A stretch of DNA of 64,000 bases from DT-110 sp030148525 (lineage in GTDB: Bacteria > Bacteroidota > Bacteroidia > Chitinophagales > Saprospiraceae): the NCBI GenBank assembly GCA_965227445.1, contig OZ245751.1, positions 2,728,001 through 2,792,000 of the forward strand. The letters are read 5' to 3'. Both the position numbers and the translations under genes were made by a program. How positions within the stretch are numbered: the first letter of the stretch is position 1; each line of letters starts with the position of its first letter. The notes beneath the pieces were generated by a model. The model was not told the origin of the DNA, did not search any database, and was given only the letters and a program-made list of their open reading frames with translations. Below are positions 28,113 through 36,578 of the stretch, in pieces.

Positions 28113-29471
28113 ATGAAAAAAACAATTTATATCCTTTGTATTTCGATGCTGGCCTTCTCCTGTGAAGCCGTATTCGATGTCGAACCCGAAGCGTCCATTT
28201 CTGACGAAGGGGCCATTACCAACCTAAATAGCCTGAATGCTGCCTTAGCTGGTTTGTACAATCAATTGCAGGGAAACTACCTGCAAGGTGAATACCAGAT
28301 TGCGGCTGCCGTTAGTTCGGATGTAGCACAGAGTGTAGGTACCTGGGATTTTTACCGGGAAATGGACACCTACGTAGTTAGCCCTGACAACGTGGAAGTT
28401 ACCGACCTGTGGGCTGCTATGTACGAAGCCGTAAATCAGGCTAACAATATTATTGAAGGTGTGGGAAATGTGGATGATGCCACTCAGGAAACTCTCGACC
28501 AGGCCCTTGGTGAGGCTTATTTTGCCCGTGGCATGGCCTTTTTTGATCTGGCACGATTATTTGGTGGAGTTCCGAATGTGTACGGAGAGCTGGGTATTGC
28601 CCTGCCGCTGGAACCATCCCGGGCCCCCCAATTGTACAGCCGGGCTTCCCTGGCGGAAACCTGGTCCCAGATCGAATCGGACCTGACCGATGCGCTCGAC
28701 CTGCTACCCGAGAGCGGTTTCCCCGCCCGGGCCAGCAAACCCGCTGCGCGGGCTATGTTAGCTCGTTATCACCTCTACATGCAGAATTACGGCCAGGCGT
28801 CTACTTTCGCCGGACAAGTAATCGATGACACCAACTTTGAGTTGATCGATGATGTGGTTTCCATTTTCAAAGTCAAGAATACGGCCGAGGCCATTTTTGA
28901 ACTACAATTCGATGCCACCGACGCCAATAGCATTCGCACCTGGTATATTCCGGGTGCACTGGGAGGCCGTGGTGACCTGGCCGCGCACGACGAGTTCTTC
29001 AACAGTATTCCCGACAATGACGAACGCAAGCAGTTATTTGCCTTTGATGAGTCGTCTATGTTTTGGTACCCAACCAAGCACGAAACGCCGGCAAATGCCG
29101 ATAACCTGCAGATCATTCGCTTAGCCGAAATGTATCTGACGCGAGCAGAAGCGGATTATCTGGGCGGCGGTGGCGACCCTCTGGCCGACCTGAATGCCGT
29201 ACGGGTGCGCGCCGGATTGGAACCACTCGATGAGATCAGCAGTGTGGATGATATCCTGGATGAGCGAAAGATCGAGTTCTGCTTCGAAGGACACCGCTGG
29301 TTCGATCTTACCCGGACCGGGAAAGCACTGGATGTATTGTCCTCCGTGCCCCGCAGTAACTCTCCGGGAGCACCAGCCATGCTAAACACACCGGGGCGCC
29401 AGGTTTTCCCTATTCCGAATGCCGAGCGTAATGCCAACCCCGAAATGCAGCAAAACCCTGCTTATAATTAA
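28113..29471 (+). CDS. SusD/RagB-family nutrient-binding lipoprotein
   Basis: The 452-residue lipoprotein (ILCISMLAFSC, cysteine 17) has the all-helical SusD fold with TPR-like pairs: SLNAALAGLYNQLQG, EALGEAYFARGMAFFDLARLFG-type helix (AYFARGMAFFDLARLFGG), ARAMLARYHLYMQNYGQA and the C-terminal block EFCFEGHRWFDLTRTGKAL, which is diagnostic. It sits on top of the SusC barrel and delivers ligand. It is co-transcribed with the SusC gene and followed by a hairpin at 29488-29516. The C-terminal MQQNPAYN is a normal SusD ending. Confidence 0.96.
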   Translation: MKKTIYILCISMLAFSCEAVFDVEPEASISDEGAITNLNSLNAALAGLYNQLQGNYLQGEYQIAAAVSSDVAQSVGTWDFYREMDTYVVSPDNVEVTDLWAAMYEAVNQANNIIEGVGNVDDATQETLDQALGEAYFARGMAFFDLARLFGGVPNVYGELGIALPLEPSRAPQLYSRASLAETWSQIESDLTDALDLLPESGFPARASKPAARAMLARYHLYMQNYGQASTFAGQVIDDTNFELIDDVVSIFKVKNTAEAIFELQFDATDANSIRTWYIPGALGGRGDLAAHDEFFNSIPDNDERKQLFAFDESSMFWYPTKHETPANADNLQIIRLAEMYLTRAEADYLGGGGDPLADLNAVRVRAGLEPLDEISSVDDILDERKIEFCFEGHRWFDLTRTGKALDVLSSVPRSNSPGAPAMLNTPGRQVFPIPNAERNANPEMQQNPAYN

Positions 29472-29487
29472 TTCGATGCTTTCCTTA

Positions 29488-29516
29488 ACAGAGGCGCCCT
29501 ATTTGGGCGTCTCTGT
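29488..29516 (+). terminator. Hairpin after the SusC/SusD pair
   Basis: ACAGAGGCGCCC (29488-29499) pairs with 29505-29516 with one G-T, loop of 5 nt. The following sequence is AATAAAATAA rather than a T run, so it may terminate weakly or protect the 3' end. Confidence 0.6.
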
Positions 29517-29550
29517 AATAAAATAAGAGGCAAAGTGTAAGCCCTAATCA

Positions 29551-29608
29551 CAGGTTTGAGGTAACCTCTTACCTAACCTCAAACCCCAAACCTCAGACCT
29601 CATACCTG
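29551..29608. repeat. CAGG...CCTG heptamer hairpin element (copy 3, short)
   Basis: CAGGTTTGAGGTAACCTC opens with one full left unit and the GGTAACC centre. The right arm has about six units of AACCTCA type and ends CATACCTG, two bases before the rtcB stop codon. The borders match copies 1 and 2. Confidence 0.82.
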
Positions 29609-29610
29609 AA

Positions 29611-31005
29611 TTACCCATCCATCCTGACCACCTTCGGTAGGAAAGTCCCCAACACCTCCACCAGGTCGCGTTGGTGATCCATGACCGAGTGGATGTCCTT
29701 ATAGGCGAAGGGGGCCTCGTCAATACCGCCACCGATGAGGTCCACACCGTGCTTTTTGAGGGCCTGCTTCAGCTGTTTTTTGGTGAAGCTCTGTATGGCC
29801 TTGCGGCGCGACATCTGTCGGCCGGCACCGTGGGATGCCGATTGAATGCTATCGACGATTCCTTTTCCGCGCACCAGGAAGGCCGGCGCCGTCATGGATC
29901 CTGGGATGATTCCCAGTACCCCTTTACCGGCCGGCGTTGCTCCCTTGCGGTGCACAATCAGCTCGCTTCCGTCGGGAGCCGTTTCTTTCCAGGCAAAGTT
30001 GTGATGGTTTTCGATGGTCACTATCGGCTCCATTCCCAAGGATCCGGCCACACGGCGGTGAATATGATGATGACAGGCCGAAGCGTAATCACCCGCCAGA
30101 TTCATAGCCAGCCAGTATTCCTGCCCCAATTCACTATCGAGATCCAGCCATGCCAGGTGTTGTGCTTCTTTTGGCAGTGGCGTTTGCTCCATGGCTAATT
30201 GAGTATAGTGTCGGGCTATATTGGCTCCCAGTCCCCGCGATCCGGAGTGCGATAATAACCCAAGGTAGGTACCAGGGGGCAGCCCTTTCTCCGGATCATC
30301 CAGGGTTACTTCCCCGAATTCCACGAAGTGATTACCCGACCCCGAACTACCGATCTGCTTGATGGCCTTTTGGCGTAAGCCCTTTACCGTCGGAATCTCC
30401 CTGAATTCCGGACGATCAAAGATGGGGTCAGACATCGGACGGTCAAAAGCATCGCGTCCGAAACGCGTATGATCACCAAGCATTTTCTTAAAGGAAGACC
30501 GATCCTCTGCCAGCTTCGTGACCGGCAAATCATAGACAGTCAGACACATACGGCACCCAATATCCACCCCCACTCCGTAGGGAATAATGGCGTTGCGGGT
30601 CGCCAGCACGCCACCGATGGGTAGTCCGTATCCGTGGTGGGCGTCGGGCATGAGGGCCCCGGCCTCCGCCACCGGCAGACGCATGGCCACCTCCATCTGC
30701 TCGCGGGCATTGGCGGCGATGTGCTCGCTACCATAAACCCGGTAATCGATTCCCGTGTCCCGCAGGGCGATCTCCGGGTTCTCAACGGGCTCGGCATCCC
30801 GCAGTTTTTCCACTACGGGGCCCAGCACCTCATCGTCGGCGTAATCTTCCGGATCCGCCAGCATAGCTTTCAGGATCGTCAGGGCGTGCTGTTTGCTGTT
30901 GAACTTATAGTGGCGCTGCATTTGGGTAATAGCCAGCCCCACCGCCGGTCCTTGCTCGAACCCGATCTTCAGTAAATCCTTTCCGCGTAGTTTTAACTTA
31001 GCCAT
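29611..31005 (-). CDS. rtcB: RNA-splicing ligase RtcB
   Basis: I start at 31005 (MAKLKLRGKDLLKIGF). The 8 codons upstream are leader. The 464-residue enzyme joins RNA 2',3'-cyclic phosphate or 3'-phosphate ends to 5'-OH ends using GTP and Mn2+. Family marks are MPDAHHGYGLPIGGVLAT, VGVDIGCRM (metal Cys), GSSGSGNHFVEFGEV, NHHNFAWKE, HRKGATPAG, GSMTAPAFLVRGKG and the guanylylated His region SASHGAGRQMSRRKA. All look intact. It is last of a tight minus-strand cluster (asparaginase-like, small membrane protein, nucleotidyltransferase, rtcB), 53 bp after the nucleotidyltransferase. Confidence 0.96.
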   Translation of the reverse strand: MAKLKLRGKDLLKIGFEQGPAVGLAITQMQRHYKFNSKQHALTILKAMLADPEDYADDEVLGPVVEKLRDAEPVENPEIALRDTGIDYRVYGSEHIAANAREQMEVAMRLPVAEAGALMPDAHHGYGLPIGGVLATRNAIIPYGVGVDIGCRMCLTVYDLPVTKLAEDRSSFKKMLGDHTRFGRDAFDRPMSDPIFDRPEFREIPTVKGLRQKAIKQIGSSGSGNHFVEFGEVTLDDPEKGLPPGTYLGLLSHSGSRGLGANIARHYTQLAMEQTPLPKEAQHLAWLDLDSELGQEYWLAMNLAGDYASACHHHIHRRVAGSLGMEPIVTIENHHNFAWKETAPDGSELIVHRKGATPAGKGVLGIIPGSMTAPAFLVRGKGIVDSIQSASHGAGRQMSRRKAIQSFTKKQLKQALKKHGVDLIGGGIDEAPFAYKDIHSVMDHQRDLVEVLGTFLPKVVRMDG

Positions 31006-31058
31006 TTCTATCTGTATTCCGGGGTGCAAACAGATAAACCACCCGGAATAGTTCCAAG

Positions 31059-31850
31059 TTAGACCGTAAGTTGATAAATGCCCTCCAGGTTTTTCGTAGT
31101 CGATTGGTTGGGTTCTTGCTTTCGCAAAAAGGCAGACACGACCCGATCCACCGCGGCTGTCAGGGCGGGCTTATGCCGCTTAATGGCCGCAGCACAAAGG
31201 TCCAGATCCGGGCTAAACCGGCCCTCACCAACCAGCAGAGAGCCACCGCGGGCGCGTAGCAGGGTTTTGATGAGTTGCTGCTGGTTAGCGGGCGTAGGCT
31301 TTTGCCGAAAGGCAGACCAGTCAGATTCTACCCAGCGACGCTCCAACACCAAATCCAACGATAAGGGAACCGGGGGTAAGGATTCGCGTATGTCTTCGCC
31401 CCAAACCGGTAAAGACTGGGTTTTGAGCACCATGGATACTCTGGGGTGAATGGTGCCCTTGTTCGGAAACCAATCGGTACGGATGTACTCGACCGGAAAT
31501 GGGAGGCACTCCTTCGCTGAAGCTTCGGCGGGCGGGGAGTGAATGGGGGAGTTGGAGAATTGGTGAATGGGAGAAAGGGGGAATGGGTTACCATTAATTT
31601 CCTGCCAGCGAATTCGCTCATCAGACCGGACGATAGCCACCGTGTCCAGGTCGGAGATACCCGATACCCACTGCCCTCGCGCGGCACTTCCGCGCAGACA
31701 TACGCTGATGAGGCTTTCGCCAAAAAGAGTTTGGTAATACCTTACCAGTTCGGGTACCAAGTCGGAAACGACCGGAGGGACCAGCTCAAGCCGGGTGGGA
31801 TTGCCGACCAGGCCGTGTTTGTCGATGGGAAAGAATTGTCCCTGATACAT
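31059..31850 (-). CDS. Nucleotidyltransferase-domain protein with an in-frame repeat insertion
   Basis: The 263-residue protein has a polymerase-beta/MNT-type nucleotidyltransferase motif (CLRGSAARGQWVSGISDLDTVAIV at about 51-74: G-S-x9-D-x-D), as in minimal or aminoglycoside-type nucleotidyltransferases. The later helical part (KTLLRARGGSLLVGEGRFS) is typical of DUF4111-like accessory domains. Between the halves, residues about 85-108 (NGNPFPLSPIHQFSNSPIHS) are the translation of the C-rich octamer tract at 31534-31588, so an intergenic-type repeat has entered the gene in frame. The target is unknown. Its place before rtcB suggests an RNA-related role, which is inference. Confidence 0.78.
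   Translation of the reverse strand: MYQGQFFPIDKHGLVGNPTRLELVPPVVSDLVPELVRYYQTLFGESLISVCLRGSAARGQWVSGISDLDTVAIVRSDERIRWQEINGNPFPLSPIHQFSNSPIHSPPAEASAKECLPFPVEYIRTDWFPNKGTIHPRVSMVLKTQSLPVWGEDIRESLPPVPLSLDLVLERRWVESDWSAFRQKPTPANQQQLIKTLLRARGGSLLVGEGRFSPDLDLCAAAIKRHKPALTAAVDRVVSAFLRKQEPNQSTTKNLEGIYQLTV
31534..31588. repeat. C-rich octamer tract inside the nucleotidyltransferase gene
   Basis: On the plus strand this reads as GGGGAGT, GAATGGGG, AGTTGGAG, AATTGGTG, AATGGGAG, AAAGGGGG, the complement of the CCCCATT/CTCCAACT/CTCCCTTT words found between genes at 6885-7020 and 15379-15447. It keeps the reading frame open. Confidence 0.75.
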
Positions 31851-31853
31851 GTC

Positions 31854-32075
31854 TTAGCCCATCATGTCGCCGACATGCAGCACGATGTTTACCAGCATAA
31901 TGGCCATCAGAGCCAGGCCACCGTAGCGCATCCAGCCCTTATTCTGGGACCGGAAATCATCCATCTTCTTCTGGACAGCCGGATCTTTGGCGCGTACCTT
32001 TCCGAGGGCATACAGGTATAAATACAACCCCAGACCAAACAAGAGTATTTCAATGACCAGACTAGCTACTTGCAT
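31854..32075 (-). CDS. Small two-helix membrane protein
   Basis: The 73-residue protein has an N-terminal membrane segment (VIEILLFGLGLYLYLYALG), a charged loop (KVRAKDPAVQKKMDDFRSQNKG) and a second membrane segment (YGGLALMAIMLVNIVLHVGDMM). I do not recognise a named family. The stop is 3 bp before the nucleotidyltransferase start and the gene begins 14 bp after the asparaginase-like gene, so it is clearly part of that operon. Its role is unknown. Confidence 0.8.
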   Translation of the reverse strand: MQVASLVIEILLFGLGLYLYLYALGKVRAKDPAVQKKMDDFRSQNKGWMRYGGLALMAIMLVNIVLHVGDMMG

Positions 32076-32089
32076 AGTATTGAATTCAG

Positions 32090-32578
32090 TTAAATCTCTT
32101 CAAAATAACCCGTTTTCCGATTTTTTTGTACAGAATCCCAATTGAAACAACGCCCGTTCATGACCACGTACACACCGGCGGGCAAGTTCTGGACGAAAGC
32201 CAGCGCACTCCCAAGGTTGAAAAACCCATCCGAAGAAGTACCGAACGCATAGGGTATCATGGCCCCGGTCAGCACAATGGTCTTACCCTCGATCGCACTT
32301 TTCGACAAGTAGGCACCGGTTTCGGTCATGGTATCCGTTCCGTGAGTCACCAAAATCTGATCGGCTTCCGAACGCCGGCAATTGTGGGCAATGATCTCCC
32401 GGTCGGCATCCGTCATTTCCTGTGAATCGATCATCATCAGGGTCTTCACATCCAGATCCAGGGAACAGCGGCCCCGTTCCAGCATGGTTTTTACGTGGGT
32501 ATCCCGAAAAAAGAGTTTTCCGGTAATGTAATTGTACTCCTTGTCAAAGGTACCTCCGGTAATAAATATCTGGATCAT
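32090..32578 (-). CDS. Asparaginase-like protein (N-terminal domain only)
   Basis: I start at 32578 (MIQIFITGGTFDKEY). The 162-residue protein has both nucleophile-side motifs of the L-asparaginase N-terminal domain, GGTFD and THGTDTMTETG, with LTGAMIPYAFGTSSDGFFNLGSAL. The C-terminal domain of full-length asparaginases (~320-350 residues) is missing. Short proteins of this type form a family of their own in several phyla, so this is unlikely to be a recent truncation, and GTSSDGFFNLGSA and NWDSVQKNR near the end are conserved there. Activity is uncertain. It is first in the cluster leading to rtcB. Confidence 0.85.
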   Translation of the reverse strand: MIQIFITGGTFDKEYNYITGKLFFRDTHVKTMLERGRCSLDLDVKTLMMIDSQEMTDADREIIAHNCRRSEADQILVTHGTDTMTETGAYLSKSAIEGKTIVLTGAMIPYAFGTSSDGFFNLGSALAFVQNLPAGVYVVMNGRCFNWDSVQKNRKTGYFEEI

Positions 32579-32611
32579 ACAGGTCTGCGTTGTCTCCCGC
32601 AAGTATAGGTA

Positions 32612-32651
32612 AAAAACATTGCCCCTGACAGCATCGTCAGGGGCAATGTTG
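32612..32651 (-). terminator. Intrinsic terminator after the M16 protease pair
   Basis: A perfect 15-bp stem (32616-32630 with 32637-32651) closes a 6-nt loop, and six T follow on the minus strand (complement of 32612-32617, partly within the stem). It separates the M16 genes from the asparaginase-rtcB cluster. Confidence 0.93.
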
Positions 32652-32713
32652 AGACACCACCATGTATCGTGTCTGTACTGTATCCGAAGACGCGAATCAT
32701 CGCGTTTACATGA

Positions 32714-34798
32714 TTATTCCACTTTGAACGCATCCTCTGTCAGTCCGGCATTTACCTTGATCTCTTCGGTCTTGAAGTCGACCGGGAAAGGCATGGCACC
32801 ACTGCTTTGCATTTTGTGCGGGAACATGATACCGTCCACTTCCTGGTAATCACTAAAGGTAGAGGTTTGGGTAACCGTTTGCCCCTGAGCTTCCTGGGTG
32901 GTCACTTCCTTCACCTTATAGCCGGTTTCCACATCGTAGAATTGGGTCGTTTTGCTTCCATCCGGCAGGGTAACCAATACCTTATAGGCATCTTTTTCGG
33001 CTACTGTTTCAATACCGTCCAGCGAAAGTTCGGCCCCCATGTCAGCGTATTTCATTTCCGGGAAAATCATCGCCTGGGTTTCGAAACCCGCTGCTTGCTC
33101 TCCTTCCAGGGTTTGGGCATTACCCATTTGGGAAACTTTGGCTTTTTCCCCGTCGTAGGTCACTTCCTGCATAGCGTTGCCATTCATCATCACTTTCATG
33201 TGCAACATGCCGGGCTCCATTTGCTCGTTGATCACTTCCAGCGCCATGCCCTGTACAGTCGTACTCATGCGCACGGTCAGGTCTTTAACAGATTTCAATT
33301 TATCCACCCCGCCGATAGCTTCGAGGTAGTTATCGATCACCTGTCGGGCAGTTACATCACTGCTGACGGCCTTGGATTCCACCGGATTACCGAAAGCATC
33401 GTAATAATTAATGGGACCGAAGGCTTTCAGGTCTTCAGCTACGTCGCTTTTGCTGCCAACCACTACGATATGTGCGTTGTTTGGTATCAGGTACTTTTTA
33501 GCCACCCGCATTACATCATCGGCGGTAACGCTGCTGAGCATCTTCAGGTAGTTGTTGTAGTAATCCTCGGGCAGGTTATACCGCTTGGTGTTGCGGGCAA
33601 AATTGGCGATTTGCTGGGCAGATTCCAGTCCGCGTGCAAAAGAACCGGCCAGGTTGTTCTTGGCCAGACGCAATTCGCGGTCACCTACTTTTTCAGAGCG
33701 CAAGCGTTCGAATTCGTTCATGAATTCCACCAAAGAGCTGTCGGTCACCTCGTTGCGCACGCTGGCGTAGGCCCGAAAACGTCCGACCTCTTCATCGGTA
33801 CTAACGTTGGAGTAGGCACCGTAGGTGAAGCCCTTATCTTCCCGAATGTTCTTGAACAGACGTCCATTACTACCACCGCCGAGAATGGAATTCATTACGT
33901 TGACAGCAATGAAATCGTCGTCGCCTGGCTTGAGGTAGATCGGATAGGTAATATCCACAACCGATTGTACCGCACCGGATTTATCGACGAAATCCACTTG
34001 TGTTTGGGCCGGTGGTTGCGGCTTGGCAAATTCGTTCTCCGACAGTTTTTCACCCTTCCAGGTACCGAAGTACTTCTCGGCATCGCGCTTGGCTTCCTTC
34101 AAAGAGATATCACCGACGATCACCAGGGTAGCGATTTCGGGAGAGAAGTATTTGTCGTAGTACATGCGGCATTTGTCGGCCGTCAATCCTTCAATGGTTT
34201 TTTGCGTCTGGATTTCACCGTAGGGATGATCCGAACCGTAAACCATGACGCGGGCCACGTTGCCGGCAATGAAGTTGGGGTCATCCATGCTGGCAGCAAT
34301 ATTGGAAATAGTCTGCTGCTTGAGCTTGGTAAATTCATCTTCCGGGAAGGCCGGATTGTAGAGCACATCCGTCATGAGCTTCAGCAGTTCATCCTTGTGC
34401 TTGGTCAGGCTGGAAGCAAAAACACCCGAGCCCGATGTCGACAGGGACGCTCCGATGAAATCAACCGCTTCGTCGAGTTCCGCCTTCGAGCGATTAGTGG
34501 TGCCGTTGCGCAGCAACTGACCGGCCATGCCGCTCAATCCGGCGTTTTCACCTTCCATATGCATAGGCACGTCCAGACTAAGCTGGTACGAAACACGTGG
34601 TAGTTTATCGTTTTCCACTACGATTACGTCCATGCCATTGTCGAGGGTGAAGGATTCGTAATCGGCCAGTTGAATTTCCGGTGCCGGCCCTGGTTTGGGC
34701 GGATTCTTGCGGAATTCCTCGTTCTGTGCCATCAAGCCAAGACTGGTCAGGCAGAGGCACATAATGGTGGCCAGAAACTTATTATATATGGATATCAT
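32714..34798 (-). CDS. M16-family protein without the zinc site, fused to a LolA-like C-terminal domain
   Basis: The 694-residue protein has a signal peptide (FLATIMCLCLTSLGLMAQ). Two M16/insulinase-fold repeats cover about 40-470, but the HxxEH zinc motif is absent: the matching place reads GMAGQLLRNGTTNRSKAEL. Such inactive subunits pair with a catalytic one, here encoded just upstream (34852-36192). The C-terminal ~210 residues (VIDNYLEAIGGVDKLKSVKDL, YDVETGYKVKEV, VDGIMFPHKM) resemble the lipoprotein-carrier-like beta fold often found alone in Bacteroidota. The pair is predicted to be a periplasmic peptidase. It ends at a strong terminator. Confidence 0.88.
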   Translation of the reverse strand: MISIYNKFLATIMCLCLTSLGLMAQNEEFRKNPPKPGPAPEIQLADYESFTLDNGMDVIVVENDKLPRVSYQLSLDVPMHMEGENAGLSGMAGQLLRNGTTNRSKAELDEAVDFIGASLSTSGSGVFASSLTKHKDELLKLMTDVLYNPAFPEDEFTKLKQQTISNIAASMDDPNFIAGNVARVMVYGSDHPYGEIQTQKTIEGLTADKCRMYYDKYFSPEIATLVIVGDISLKEAKRDAEKYFGTWKGEKLSENEFAKPQPPAQTQVDFVDKSGAVQSVVDITYPIYLKPGDDDFIAVNVMNSILGGGSNGRLFKNIREDKGFTYGAYSNVSTDEEVGRFRAYASVRNEVTDSSLVEFMNEFERLRSEKVGDRELRLAKNNLAGSFARGLESAQQIANFARNTKRYNLPEDYYNNYLKMLSSVTADDVMRVAKKYLIPNNAHIVVVGSKSDVAEDLKAFGPINYYDAFGNPVESKAVSSDVTARQVIDNYLEAIGGVDKLKSVKDLTVRMSTTVQGMALEVINEQMEPGMLHMKVMMNGNAMQEVTYDGEKAKVSQMGNAQTLEGEQAAGFETQAMIFPEMKYADMGAELSLDGIETVAEKDAYKVLVTLPDGSKTTQFYDVETGYKVKEVTTQEAQGQTVTQTSTFSDYQEVDGIMFPHKMQSSGAMPFPVDFKTEEIKVNAGLTEDAFKVE

Positions 34799-34851
34799 AT
34801 TGGTCTGTTTTTTATGGATGCTGTCGGACAGGACAGCTGTATAGGGTTAGC

Positions 34852-36192
34852 TTATTGGTTTTGTTGCGTGGGAAGCCAGTAGAGTACTACTCGATTATCT
34901 TCGTTGTAATACTTTTTGGCGGCAGCCATCATATCTTCACGGGTCACATCCAGGTAGCGCTGGATTTCCGTATTGATCAGGTTGGCATCCCCGTACATCA
35001 CCTCATAGGTCGCCAGATTTTCGGCGATTCCCTCCATGGAGGCTACGTTGAAGACCATGTCGTTTTCCACCTGATTGCGGATCTTTTGGTATTCCCGCTC
35101 CGATACGAGTTTAGTACGTACCTTCTCCATTTCTTCGTTAATGGCTGCTTCTACCTGAGCGGGATCCACACCCATATTACAAATACCGGCAACGATAGCT
35201 AAACCAGGATCTTCCAGTGCCGGATTTTGGGCGAAAGCCGCAATAGCTACCTGCTTCTCATCGACCAGGCTTTTATACATGCGGGACGATTGCCCATCGG
35301 ACAAAATCTTGTTCAACATTTCCAAAGCGTAGAAATCGTCGGTACCCAGGGCTGGCGTGCGGTAGCCCATTACCACGGCTGGCAACTGCACGTTATCGTA
35401 TACGGTATCGCGAATCTCTCCATTCAGAGGTGGCTCCACTGGTAGATCGCGGGGAATTTCTTTGCCCTGGGGAATGGGGCCAAAGTACTTCTGTACCAGA
35501 CTCTTGGTTTCCTTTACGTTAATATCCCCGGCAATGACCAGCGTAGCATTATTAGGCACGTAATAGTCTTCGTAAAACTGTTTATAATCCTGCTCGGTAG
35601 CGGCATTCAGATGGTCCATGCTCCCGATGATGGGCCACTGGTAAGAGTGCTTGGAGAATGCGCGCTTGAACAACTCCTCCGGAATAGCTCCGTATGGCTG
35701 ATTATCTACCCGCTGCCGACGCTCTTCTTTTACGACCTCGCGCTGTGTTTCTACCCCCGTTTGGTCAACGATGGCATGTAGCATACGCTCCGACTCCAAC
35801 CACAGGCCAAGTTCGACCTGATTAGATGGCAGCAATTCGTAATAATAGGTTCGGTCCCAGGAGGTGTTGGCATTGCGGTAACCACCGGCTTCGGCGATCA
35901 GCTCCACAAACTTACCACGCTCGATGTTCTTGGATCCTTCGAACATCAAGTGTTCAAAAAAGTGGGCAAAACCGGTGCGTTCGGGGTTTTCGTCTTTCGA
36001 TCCTACGTGATACATCACGGAAACGGTAACAATGGGCGTTGAGCGGTCTTCGTGCAGCAATACCTTCAGCCCATTATCCAGCTCGTATTCTTCAAACTGG
36101 AGTTTTTTCATTTGGGCCATGGAGGTGCCGGCAACCAGACACATCAGCAACAACAAGGCGTGTTTTTTCAAGAATGTCATATATGGCTTCAT
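34852..36192 (-). CDS. M16-family zinc metallopeptidase (catalytic subunit)
   Basis: I start at 36192 (MKPYMTFLKK, then HALLLLMCLVAGTSMAQ signal). A start at 36180 is also possible. The zinc/catalytic motif HxxEH is H77-FFE80-H81 (GFAHFFEHLMFEGSKN), with a downstream Glu in YYYELLPSNQVELGLWLESERM. The second M16 half (EDYYVPNNATLVIAGDINVKE, FYALEMLNKILSDGQSSRMYK) is present, about 446 residues in all, which is the M16B size. It degrades peptides, probably in the periplasm as a heterodimer with the inactive partner downstream (53 bp gap). Confidence 0.93.
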   Translation of the reverse strand: MKPYMTFLKKHALLLLMCLVAGTSMAQMKKLQFEEYELDNGLKVLLHEDRSTPIVTVSVMYHVGSKDENPERTGFAHFFEHLMFEGSKNIERGKFVELIAEAGGYRNANTSWDRTYYYELLPSNQVELGLWLESERMLHAIVDQTGVETQREVVKEERRQRVDNQPYGAIPEELFKRAFSKHSYQWPIIGSMDHLNAATEQDYKQFYEDYYVPNNATLVIAGDINVKETKSLVQKYFGPIPQGKEIPRDLPVEPPLNGEIRDTVYDNVQLPAVVMGYRTPALGTDDFYALEMLNKILSDGQSSRMYKSLVDEKQVAIAAFAQNPALEDPGLAIVAGICNMGVDPAQVEAAINEEMEKVRTKLVSEREYQKIRNQVENDMVFNVASMEGIAENLATYEVMYGDANLINTEIQRYLDVTREDMMAAAKKYYNEDNRVVLYWLPTQQNQ

Positions 36193-36578
36193 TTTTGGTA
36201 AATGTAAGTGGCAAATATCAAAAGCCCTGCGCAACGAATATGTTGAACGCAACAGCTATTAAATTACAATAGATTTGGTCAATTCAGGAACGTAATACAG
36301 GTAAGTCGGTTTTCGGATCGAATATCTAAAATGTATCCGAACCAAAAAAAACTTTTCTATCAAGGGTGGGATTTCTTGGTCTTAGCGGGCGGATATTTCT
36401 ACCAAGGAGCCTGGGAAGTCAGAGATCAGAGGTTAGAAATCAGAAGTATACCGACAACGAAGTGTCTTGGTGTTATCCCCTCAACTTTAGTATTGGGGCC
36501 AGTGGACAGGGAGCGACGCTGCCAGGGCCCGAATGCGGTGCACCCGAGCGATAATGGTACCGGCCCCTTTGTCCGCGT
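36193..36578. other. 386-bp intergenic region, one short heptamer array
   Basis: At about 36417-36449 there are five GAAGTCA/GAGATCA/GAGGTTA-type heptamers. The rest has no convincing gene. A weak inverted pair (GGGGCC near 36495 with GGCCCC near 36563) spans the GC-rich end. Confidence 0.55.

Noticed and set aside
32807..34603. 598-codon open frame on the plus strand
   Set aside because: It lies wholly antisense to the M16 partner gene, which has clear domains and a signal peptide. The plus-strand translation is rich in His and Phe, typical of a shadow frame.
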